Made by a program: the position numbers and the translations under genes. Below the pieces are notes generated by a model that saw nothing but the letters and a program-made list of their open reading frames with translations, did no database searches and was not told the DNA's origin. From the NCBI RefSeq assembly GCF_041381155.1, contig NC_091142.1, positions 33,839,604-33,903,603 of the forward strand: DNA of 64,000 nucleotides, in the 5' to 3' direction. Source of the DNA: Argopecten irradians (Eukaryota; Mollusca; Bivalvia; Pectinida; Pectinidae). Shown in pieces: positions 1 through 10,031 of this stretch (position 1 is its first letter; each line of letters starts with the position of its first letter).

Positions 1-307
1 GTACAGTACTGTAGGTCTGTACTCAGAAGTTCTTTACCTATACAAAACAAACAACACAGCTAACAGGGGGTACAGTACTGTAGGTCTGTACTCAGAAGTT
101 CTTTACCTATACAAAACAAACAACACAGCTAACAGGAGGTACAGTACTGTAGGTCTGTACTCAGAAGTTCTTTACCTATACAAAACAAACAACACAGCTA
201 ACAGGAGGTACAGTACTGTAGGTCTGAACTCAGAAGTTCTTTACCTATACAAAACAAACAACACAGCTAACAGGGGGTACAGTACTGTAGGTCTGTACTC
301 AGAGTGA
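1..307. repeat. 69-bp minisatellite carrying the NAA25 exon-13 splice acceptor
   Basis: Four full units start at 1, 70, 139 and 208, and a truncated fifth starts at 277. On the minus strand each full unit contains a pyrimidine-rich tract ending TTTTGTATAG followed by 37 nt of NAA25 exon 13 (encoding KELLSTDLQYC). Potential exon starts therefore fall at 37, 106, 175 and 244. Only the one at 37 leads out of the array; from the others the reading frame meets TAG 16 codons in, inside the next unit. The units are almost identical, so expansion looks recent. The array continues to or past the left edge. Confidence 0.9.
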
Positions 308-3300
308 AAATAAATGGGCTGGTATTTAAAGAGGTTCTTACATGACTAGCTATGGAATCATCATATTGTAATTAAGTTCAAATATATAACTTGAAATACA
401 AGGGCCCATCCATTTTTGAAAACATAAAACTTTCTTTCTGGTTTCTATCTTTAAGAAGAAAAAATCTTGCAATATCGCAGATTAATTATGAGGTTATCAA
501 AGTATTTGTGATATCCTAATTATGTGATAATATTTACATGTGACTGTCTAGTTCTACTAACCATAACTGAGGCCGTGGTGGTAGCGCTGTACGATACTAT
601 TTACATGTGACTGTCTAGTTCTACTAACCATAACTGAGGCCGTGGTGGTAGTGCTGTATGATACTATTTACATGTGACTGTCTAGTTCTACTAACCATAA
701 CTGAGGCCGTGGTGGTAGCGCTGTATGATACTATTTACATGTGACTGTCTAGTTCTACTAACCATAACTGAGGCCGTGGTGGTAGCGCTGTATGATACTA
801 TTTACATGTGACTGTCTAGTTCTACTAACCATAACTGAGGCCGTGGTGGTAGCGCTGTATGATACTATTTAATGTGACTGTTAGTTCTACTAACCATAAC
901 TGAGCGTGGGGTAGGCTGTAGATACTATTTACATGTGACTGTCTAGTTCTACTAACCATAACTGAGGCCGTGGTGGTAGCGCTGTACGATACTATTTACA
1001 TGTGACTGTCTAGTTCTACTACTAACCATAACTGAGGCCGTGGTGGTAGCGCTGTACGATACTATTTACATGTGACTGTCTAGTTCTACTAACCATAACT
1101 GAGGCCGTGGTGGTAGCGCTGTACGATACTATTTACATGTGACTGTCTAGTTCTACTAACCATAACTGAGGCCGTGGTGGTAGCACTGTACGATACTATT
1201 TACATGTGACTGTCTAGTTCTACTAACCATAACTGAGGCCGTGGTGGTAGCACTGTATACGATACTATTTACATGTGACTGTCTAGTTCTACTAACCATA
1301 ACTGAGGCCGTGGTGGTAGCACTGTACGATACTATTTACATGTGACTGTCTAGTTCTACTAACCATAACTGAGGCTGTGGTGGTAGCACTGTACAATACT
1401 ATTTACATGTGACTGTCTAGTTCTACTAACCATAACTGAGGCCGTGGTGGTAGCACTGTACGATACTATTTACATGTGACTGTCTAGTTCTACTAACCAT
1501 AACTGAGGCCGTGGTGGTAGCGTTGTGTGATACTATTTACATGTGACTGTCTAGTTCTACTAACCATAACTGAGGCCGTGGTGGTAGCGCTGTATGTATT
1601 CCTTGACTAAGATCAGACGCTCTTCTGACGACTGTTTGTCATGGTGTCCAATGTACCGCATCAACTGTAACAGAGTGATGTGTCGCTGCATCTGCTTTAC
1701 CTGTAATATCATAAAATAAAGTTCCTCAAACTCTAATTGACACATACAGATATAAAGAACATTTAATGTCAGATTGCTCCTTTCTAGATTTTATGTAACT
1801 TTTTAAGCTTGATTTTCAAAATTTAAGACTAAAGAGAGAAATTGATTCAGATATTTGATTTGTATGATACACACAATATCTTGAGGATTACTGTAAATCA
1901 AGTAACATTCACTGATACCTCAATTTCATCTATTTTACAAGGGATAGGAAAATGTAATAAAATATCTTCCCAACGTTGTTTCAGACAAACTATACAATTC
2001 TAAATCTTGATGTTAAATTGTTATGAAAAAGTCATTAAATATTAAGATATGACATAAGTCACCACATTTATGTCATCCCACAATGGAAGTTGCTTTACAG
2101 TCAGTTTGTTGAACAAGAACTGAACTTACACTAGAGGCATAACCTATAGAGTCTTCTCCATTGGGTAGGTCCAAAGATTCTGTCACCTGGGATATTAACT
2201 GAAAAGTAAAAGTAGACCATGTTCAAATATATTTACATATCACTTATGCTAACATATTGCCATTTCAAAATCTAATTTAGGATAGATGTTAGCATCCAAT
2301 ATGTTATTCCTAATTCACCAAACTTATTTAAAAAGAGATAATTTATAAGACTACAGCATCATATTTTGGTAGTCTTAACAAAAAGGCAAATTATGAGACT
2401 ACAGCATGATGTATTTGTAAACTTTATCAACAGTTATACCTTAGTTTCCTTGGCCTCGGTGAGCAGTTTAGTAAATGACTTCATATCCTCAAAACAGCAT
2501 GGTTTATCTCCGAACAGGTCGTAGTATCGTAGTAGTAGCTGAAGTGGATCCCCTGTAAATATAATCAACAACGACCTTGTACATAACTGTAACCCTGGTC
2601 AATACTAGCCGCAATATATCGCTCGGCTAGAGAGAACTTCTCTTTAGCTCGATCGGTTGAGCGTCAGACTAGAAATCCAGAGGTCCCGAGTTTGATCCCT
2701 GGCAGAGGCAGGTGTTAAATTTATTGTAAATCCTGCACCCTGCGAAATAACCTTCACTTGAATTCTTTAATGAAAATATCCAAACAAAGCAAAATCAAAG
2801 CTGATACCACACTCAAGTAATCATCTTATACAGGTTTATTATATAAACTCTGACCAAACTATTCACTTTCTGTGATGTCTATTACAAAATCTGACCAAAC
2901 TGTTCACTTTCTGTGATGTCTATTACAAAATCTGACCAAACTGTTCACTTTCTGTGATGTCTATTACAAAATCTGACCAAACTGTTCACTTTCTGTGTTG
3001 TCTGTTATCAAATCTTACCAAACTGTTCACTTTCTGTGATGTCTATTACAAAATTTTACCAAACTATTCACTTTCTGTGATGTCTATTACAAAATCTGAC
3101 CAAACTGTTCACTTTCTGTGATGTCTATTACAAAATCTTACCAAACTGTTCACTTTCTGTGTTGTCTGTTACAAAATCTGACCAAACTGTTCACTTTCTG
3201 TGATGTCTGTTACAAAATCTTACCAAACTGTTCACTTTCTGTGTTGTCTGTTACAAAATCTTACCAAACTGTTCACTTTCTGTGATGTCTATTACAAAAT

Positions 3301-6300
3301 CTGACCAAACTGTTCACTTTCTGTGATGTCTGTTATCAACTCTTACCAAACTGTTCACTTTCTGTGTTGTCCGTTTTCCACCTGTTTTGCTCTTTCATCT
3401 GTTTGATGAGTTCTAACTGGGCTAGATAAGGGCCCCTTTGGGGGCGACCACCCTCACACTGCTTTATACTCTCTTGTATAAATGTGGTGGCCATTTCTTC
3501 TGTGTAGTCTATGTCTTCTTCACTAAAGTATAAAAAACAAATCAATTCATATAATATAATTCATTAATAACATGGCATCACTAAACATCATCCTGATCAC
3601 ATATACATCATTATTTTTTGTGTGAAAAGTTAGGATGATGATAAGATTTTGGTTCTGTCTCCCGGTGTATATGTCTCTGGTACCATGATGATAAGATTTT
3701 GGTTCTGTCTCCCGGTGTATATGTCTCCGGTACCGGACAGTCAGGCTTTGGCTGTCGACGCTCTAGCTCAGAATTGGGAAGGGATGTACACTTATGCTTA
3801 CCCCCCAATATCATTGGTAGCACGAGTGATAAGGAAGGTACAACAAGGGAAGATAACTCTTATTCTGATAGCACCATTCTGGGAGAGACAAGCATGGTTT
3901 CCAGATTTAATAGATCTCCTAATAGAGTATCCAATAAAGTTATCAGAGAGACTGGATTTGATCAGACAGCCTCACAACAAGAAACTGCATCCATCTCCTC
4001 AACTTCTCCAGTTGACTGCATGGAAGTTGTCAGGAGACAGTATGATGCGGAAGGCTTTTCAGCAGCAGTTGCTGAGAGAGCAGTTGGGGCTAGACGATCT
4101 AGTATCTACCACACATACAATGCCAGAGTTAGGATTTACTCAAAATGGGCTTCACAGAACGGGATCGATCCGTTTTTGGCAACTGTAAGTCAGATTGCAG
4201 AGTTCATGGAATATTTGTTTTCAAAGAAGAACCTACAAGTTAGAAATATTCAAGGGTATAAGTCGGCTATTTTGCTGATCCGTCCTGGTTGGAAGGGATT
4301 AAGGTAGAACCATCCAAGATTAGAGAGCCTGCTAAAAGCATATGTAAATATCAGACCAATTCAATGAAGGCTAGCACCTTCTTGGAGTCTTTCATAAATG
4401 TAAGCTCTGTTTGAACCTCTTGTAAATAGTCCATTGAAATTTTTGATGTTCAAGACTGTATTTTTAGTTGCTATTGCTTCAGGCAGAAGACGTAGTTGTT
4501 TACAAGCCCTCTGCTGTAAAGAAGGCCATGTTAGATGGGATAAAAAGGGAGTTTCTCCTGATCCCTCACCCAGGGTTTTTGGCGAAAAATGAATCTCTAT
4601 CTTATGTAGCCAAAAAGATCTTTCTACCTAAAATGTCAGAATTCTCCTCTATAGAGGAGGACAGTTTAGTGTGCCCTTATAGAGCACTTCGTTGTTATTT
4701 GTCTAGAACTGCAAAGTTCAGGAAGAAGGTAGAGCAGCTTTTTGTCACTTACAAGGATAATAGATGTCATGCTGCTTCTAGAGATACCATCTCCAGATGG
4801 ATTGTCCAAACTATTGAAGGATGTTATAAAGAGGCCAAGGAAGAAGATTTTTCAATGGCAAAGGCACACGATACTCGGAGCTTGTCCACTTCTTTCGCTC
4901 TGTTTAAAGGGGTATCGATGGAAGATATCATGGAGGCTGCTTCCTGGAAATCAGAGTCTACATTCACCAGTCACTACTTGAGAAATATGAGTTGTGAGAC
5001 TGGCAGAGTTGGTTGTGCCTTCCTAACGACAGAACAGAAATAAGACTGAAGGGTGGATGAAGAGGCCTAGTTGAGTGAGTAACAAATCCCACCTCCTGTT
5101 ACAAGCTTTGTATTCTGAAGCCTTATGTAGTTTGTTTCACCTAGCAGGTAAGTATGATGCGAAGGAGATTATATCCTTTCTCATTGTGAGAGGATTATCT
5201 CCGAGCATCATACTTACCTGCTTGGTCTACCCGCCCAACTCTCCTCTTATTTGTTTAATTAAAATGCTAAGTTAGACCCTCATAAAAGATTGGTACGTGC
5301 ATGCGCGGAGGGACCAGTCATTGTAGACCAAGGGGAGTAATCATTTTTTTATTATCGGGTAATAGCGAGAAGTGGTTTAAACCTTATGTAGTTTGTTTCA
5401 CCTAGCAGGTAAGTATGATGCAAAGGAGATACTTCTATTTCGACATATTACCACAAACCCTCCACCTCTGGTAGCAAGTTTGTATCCCATGTGGGGCAGT
5501 TGCCAGGTTCTGACTGCTGGTTGGTGGTTTTTCTACGGACGTTCAACTACAGACATCGCGAAATTTGCCGGTCCGACGGACAAGTCCGACAAAATTTGAC
5601 TCGGACCGCCTATTTCAAAATCTGGTCGGGACCGACCGTCCGGCAATTATTGAGTACTGGAAGTTGGTAGAAATTGTGTCTCTGAAGTATTATGCAGGTG
5701 CCGAACTTAGCAAATATGTAAACTGCATAAGATAAATTAGATTATCATGAAACAGCTGCCCAGATACTTATAGCAGGAAGTTATGTTTACTTCAAAACTT
5801 CACATTAATGTTCGGTCCAGCAAAATCTTGTTTGGTCCGGCTTAATCACAGTCCTTGCTGGTCCGAATGTCCGGCCATTTTTTTTCAACTTTCACGATGT
5901 CTGAACTAATAAAAGAAAATATAATTTTCTATTCTAAATATCATCCTTACCTATCTTTGTCTGGGGTCCAGCTAGCCTCAACCAGGTGTAGACAGGACCG
6001 GATATAATCCTGCCAGTTATTCCAGTGATCCGGACTAAAAACAAAGATGATTTTGGTAAGCCACTAATAACTGAGATCATGTTGGTACCAATGTAAGACT
6101 TGAACATACGTAGATAGCTTTTTAATGGGAAAAGAATTTTAATACACATATTTTATACTTTAACTCCACATTTGAATTAAGGCCTCAAAAGATAATTTCA
6201 GCTATAAATCTAGTTACTAAATACTTTGTCTCCCCTATATGACAGTCACAATGTACAATCAAAGCTGCAATAGAAAAACCCTTACTTGTCTTTAAGAAGC

Positions 6301-9300
6301 TTTTTAAACTCTCTGTTCACTTGTGGCCATCTCTCTAATTTTGCATACAGTTCTGCTGTTTTGTTTTCACGAAAGTTGAACTCACTTGTGAGTTTTGCTG
6401 TGAAAGGAAAACAGAAAGAAATCAAAAATTTAATACCAATACTATTAAAATTTCTTTTTATGGAATTCATAGAGTTTTCCATGGAAATTATCTAAATGAA
6501 TTGAAAGTCAAAAACTTTACCAGAAGGGTTTGACTCCTGGATTTAAGCTCTCTTCTTTCAAAAATTCTGTTTCCAGTCCAGTTATTACATAATAGCAAGA
6601 TACATTCAAACCTGCTCTAACGACCACCTGTCTATAATGGCCGGTATACATATATTCCTTGTGCGTAAACAGTGAACAAAAATTTCATAACTGAAATGTA
6701 ATACAGACGCTTTGAGGGCATAATAGTACAAAACATTCCACACATTTTACCTCCAAGTGGTCCCTCCACAACTTTCAAAGCCTCCTCCCACTTCTCCAGA
6801 AGTTCCAGAATGATGAGGTATATCTGGACCTCTGAAACAGGACGTTGAGTTAAAAGATTGCTACTATCATACAAAACATGTTTTAAATAGATGTCTTTAC
6901 CAACATTCTGGTATCTTCTATGTAAAATGAAACAATTTGAATAAAATAGAGCCACAAACATAATGAATACCTGCTTCTGCCGTTATCTTTTCCTCATCAA
7001 TGTATTTTTTGGTCATACGCTCAGCAAGAGGAAGAAACATGCCTTTAGCTAATTTCTCATCTTGGTGACCCTACAAAAGACAATTAAAGAATTTAAATGA
7101 TGTTTCCTATGTATAAACAAAATGCATGTAACCCACTCTTGTATGTTAATGGTCATATTGCATATTTCAACCCAATAATATATATATATATATATATGTC
7201 TTGGCAAGAAAGAATCTCTGTGTTTTTAAAGCTCCATATAAAGACAAACTGCAATCTCAAGGTCTTGATTTCTGAAGGAGACTGTGATTTAAAATGAATC
7301 TTTGCATTTTCAAAGTTCAATTAAAACAAAGCTAATTTATAAGTGTATGAAGCCATTTGTTGTACCTGCATCACAATGCTCATGACAGCCCAGAAGTAGT
7401 AGGGGTTTTTCTGAGGCTGTAATCTGTGCAGTGTCATAGCTGTCTGCTGCTGTTTTTTATAGTCTCCAAGACGAACATATGCCATGAATAACGAAGACAA
7501 GATGTCTTCATTATCTGGTCGATGCTTGTGAGCATTTTCATAAAGATCAGCTATAAGGTCCACTGAAACAGATGCGATACATCGCATGTATATTCACAAT
7601 TTACAATTTTAATTAAATATTATTGTGAAGTCCATTTTATGGACAATTCACCATACATGCTTGCATACTTTTAAGATCGAATTCAGCAATAAGAATAACA
7701 ATGATACTAAGTACATTGCTTTTCAGTCAATAAGCTAGGATGTACCTTCATTGCCTTAAACTGAGAGGAGTTCCTTACATTGAGATCATTAAAAAAATTG
7801 TGCTGTATCCGTAGTTAAATGATGTAATAGCTATTTCAGATGTCCATGCCACCATTCAGTTAGGAGAACTTACATTTATATACTTCCCTATAGCATATGG
7901 ACATAGCCTGAAGCGTGGCTTCATCAGTCGGGTTCTGGGCGTGTATATCCTTCAACAATGCTGAACTCTCATCATGCCGACCAAGTCTGAGTAGAGCAAG
8001 AGCCTTCAGTACCTGAAGGTCAAAGTTGAATTAAATCAGAATTAATATTGACAATATCATGGATATTTGTATCAACAAGTGATGCTTTGAAAAAGTGGGG
8101 CATCTCCCAGAAACATAGCCACATTTAATCACTTACCTTGGATTTATGATATTGATAAGTTTTACCTTCTATCTAACTGTCCCTATCCCTAACAATACAT
8201 TTTTTATGCGAAACATGGTGCTGATAAGTTAAATACTGGTTTCTTGAGAAGAGAAGATTAATCTTAATTAAAGTTTCCAAGTTTCTTAAGAACTAGGAGG
8301 TAATGATTGTGATAGGACCATTATAGATGCCTTACTCATAAAAAATACATTGCTGTTTTGAATAACCCACATATACCAATTTTCACTGTAATTCAATATC
8401 TGACATTATTTATATTTTGAGTCCAAGGCCTCCGTTTAATTACTTTGGTGGAAATAGAGCTTTTCTAAAAACAAACCACGGCACTGACATATCTTTTCAA
8501 ACCTCATATTAAACGTTAATTAATCTATTGAAAATTGATTTAGGATCTTAATAAAATAAAACCAACTTTTGCGCACTGTAAATCCTTCTGTTTCTTCAAC
8601 ACTTTGTCTGCCTCTTGAATGGCTTTCTTGTTGTTTCCATTATCAAGACAATCTGAAATTGACAATAGTTCACTAAACCTTACAGTTTGAACCTCAGATT
8701 CTAATTCGTGTTTCAATATTTATCATATTAGGATACTCCTTTAGCCCCAATCTGAATCACTAATAGTATATTAAAAATGTTTACTGTCTTTTTATTTTTC
8801 TGATTTCAGGGTGACACAGCTTCTTATTGGTCAGAAATAATTTGATCTGCACTCTGAGGCCCCCATTTCCATGCATGGGAACACAGTTTTTTTTTATATA
8901 TAATTTTACTATACTATGTTTTCCATCATAAAACTTCTTTACATATCTTCATGCATCTTAGTTTGATTTTGTATGTTCATTAAATTTCACTTTAAATTAA
9001 TTTAAATTGGTCCAAATTGTCTGATGGTCTTGCTAAGTTGCTATAGACATACAAGATAATGCAAATATCAACATAAGAGCCCTTCGGGTTAAAATTAAAT
9101 ACACTGTTATGAAGGCAGTGCTGAAGCTTATCAGGAAACAAACTTCCTTCCTGTAGATATAGCAGCAATGATGCAAAAGACCAGTGGAAAAATCGAATGC
9201 ATACATCCTACATGCAATTATTGCAAACACAAACTGAACACATATCTATCATTTTCCACTAAATAGTATTATTTAACCATGTAAATGTGTGCCTATTCGT

Positions 9301-9722
9301 AGCCTACCCTTTTTATTCGTACCCTGTCCCTAACGATATATCGTTACAGAATTCGAAGCAGTGTATGAATACAAGACCAACGCTGTATAGAAGGAGACGC
9401 GATTCAAACAGGGCTACATTAAATATGTGTATGAACACATTGTCTCTTTTTCATGTATGCATTTGATCATACACATGTAACTTTGACGTTTCCTGTTTAG
9501 CTTGTTGCATCTTTTTGTTGTGAAAGCTAATGTCAAAACTTGCAGAGAAACTTAGATATTGCAGAACCATATATAACATTTTAACAGTTGTGAATTACTG
9601 AAATAATCATCAATTCTTATATGTTTTCTAAAAACTGATTAATATCATTTTGAGCGGTAAAACGAACCATAAATCGGTCTCAATCTTCTTTCATTCACAT
9701 CCACATGGCTACGAGACGCCAT
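1..9722 (-). CDS. NAA25: NAA25, NatB auxiliary subunit (13 exons, 3' part beyond left edge)
   Basis: Auxiliary TPR-type subunit of the NatB N-terminal acetyltransferase, which in the family binds catalytic NAA20 at the ribosome. Exons placed by GT/AG sites and continuous reading phase: 9668-9722, 8567-8652, 7874-8012, 7366-7562, 6971-7070, 6751-6831, 6286-6397, 5951-6034, 3347-3522, 2440-2552, 2130-2198, 1565-1700, 1-37 (partial). Exon 1 opens MASRSHVDVNERRLRPIY, like the human start MATRGHV..RRLRPIYDY. Exon 4 carries SLFMAYVRLGDYKK and NPYYFWAVMSIVMQ, exon 9 RGPYLAQLELIK, exon 10 GDKPCCFEDMKSF, exon 12 RYHHGLSYG, all aligning in order with the vertebrate protein from memory. About 461 codons are present, roughly half the usual ~970. 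Every exon joins in phase with no stop, so the gene looks intact. The ends of exons 9 and 12 and the start of exon 13 lie inside minisatellites. Confidence 0.95.
525..1597. repeat. 67-bp minisatellite carrying the NAA25 exon-12 splice donor
   Basis: About sixteen tandem copies of a ~67-bp unit. Each holds, on the minus strand, about 30 nt of the end of NAA25 exon 12 (..CACGGCCTCAGTTATG) followed by the donor GTTAGT and about 37 nt of intron. The copy joined to the real exon is the rightmost one (donor at 1564-1563). The rest lie in intron 12. One unit near 870-925 is degenerate and a few have 2-3 bp indels. The unit length is not a multiple of three. Confidence 0.93.
2637..2712 (+). repeat. 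tRNA-derived SINE head
   Basis: A tRNA-like segment with an A box (TAGCTCGATCGGTTGAG), an anticodon-loop region CTAGAAA and a B box (CCGAGTTTGATCCC), ending GGCAGAGGCA. The anticodon stem does not pair fully and there is no long variable arm, so a SINE relic is more likely than a working tRNA-Ser gene. It lies in NAA25 intron 9. A short non-tRNA tail (TTAAATTTATTGTAAATCC) follows. Confidence 0.55.
2850..3372. repeat. 41-bp minisatellite carrying the NAA25 exon-9 splice donor
   Basis: Thirteen tandem copies of a ~41-bp unit. On the minus strand each consists of about 25 nt of the end of NAA25 exon 9 (GAACAGTTTG at its 3' edge) plus a donor and about 16 nt of intron. The donor reads GTAAGA in about half of the units and GTCAGA in the others. 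The working donor is at 3346-3345, in the unit that joins the exon, and splicing there is required by the phase of exon 10. The earlier GT inside AACAGGTGG would put exon 10 out of frame. Confidence 0.92.
3636..5430 (+). mobile_element. DIRS-like (tyrosine-recombinase) retrotransposon fossil
   Basis: An old, broken element in NAA25 intron 8, on the strand opposite the gene. Parts seen in order: the tail of an RT/RNase H region (residues like APFWERQAWFPDL and LHAWKL-type motifs), the N-terminal DNA-binding part of a tyrosine recombinase, and its catalytic domain with an HDTR..ASW..TFTSHYLR signature (4468-5043). This order is that of DIRS/Ngaro elements. The 5' edge begins in a 50-bp tandem duplication (3636-3735). 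At the 3' side a 40-bp direct repeat (5121-5160 and 5382-5421) and a 17-bp inverted pair (5144-5160 and 5205-5221) resemble the terminal repeats of the family. Most of the gag and RT parts are absent, and the coding remnant carries several breaks. Confidence 0.7.
5487..5885. repeat. Interspersed repeat fragments in NAA25 intron 8
   Basis: The stretch at 5487-5545 (ATGTGGGGCAGTTGCCAGG..) resembles the body of a mollusc SINE also seen at 48.95 kb. The following 300 bp is rich in GGTCCG/CCGGCC words in both orientations. It is similar in style to the hAT-like element at 12.3-12.7 kb, but no clean ends were found. Confidence 0.35.
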
Positions 9723-10031
9723 CTTTTTTTTAAATCACGTATTTTCTCGTGAAAGACGATACTGACACCATTGATATTCCTCCGCTAAATAAGTAAATGT
9801 TTTTATCGCAAAGAATTATCTATAATGCTATCTGAAAAACAGCATTTGCAAATTTGAATAAAGAGCTTGTCATCATATGTGATAAAAATAATATCAACCC
9901 TTAAAATATATATTATTGGACTATTTGTGAACGGAAGTTGCAATATTACCCTTTGAGGTGTTCCACGGCACTTCCTGTTTGTGCAATCGACTATTGCAGA
10001 TGTTTCAGCAACATTTATCGAAACAGAAGCA
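9723..10031. promoter_or_regulatory. Probable shared promoter between NAA25 and the DUF4291 gene
   Basis: Only 309 bp separate the two divergent start codons, so both 5' UTRs and core promoters must lie here unless non-coding first exons exist elsewhere. No TATA box or other named site could be picked with confidence. This is inferred from gene position. Confidence 0.5.

Noticed and set aside
525-1597. Regularly spaced repeats that could be taken for a CRISPR array
   Set aside because: Units are directly tandem without unique spacers, the genome is eukaryotic, and the unit is explained by the NAA25 exon-12 junction. The same applies to 2850-3372, 33822-34305 and 59310-61240.
2637-2712. A functional tRNA-Ser gene
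   Set aside because: The anticodon stem is not paired, the acceptor stem is imperfect and the serine long variable arm is absent. A SINE head fits better.
3336-3380. NAA25 exon 9 ending at the GT within AACAGGTGG
   Set aside because: The phase would not match exon 10 (which needs one incoming base), and the sequence is not a good donor. GTAAGA at 3346-3341 gives the conserved GDP junction.
9981-10031. Upstream extension of the DUF4291 reading frame from a GTG
   Set aside because: GTG is not an expected start in an animal nuclear gene. The first ATG at 10032 has a good context and the family core lies downstream of it.
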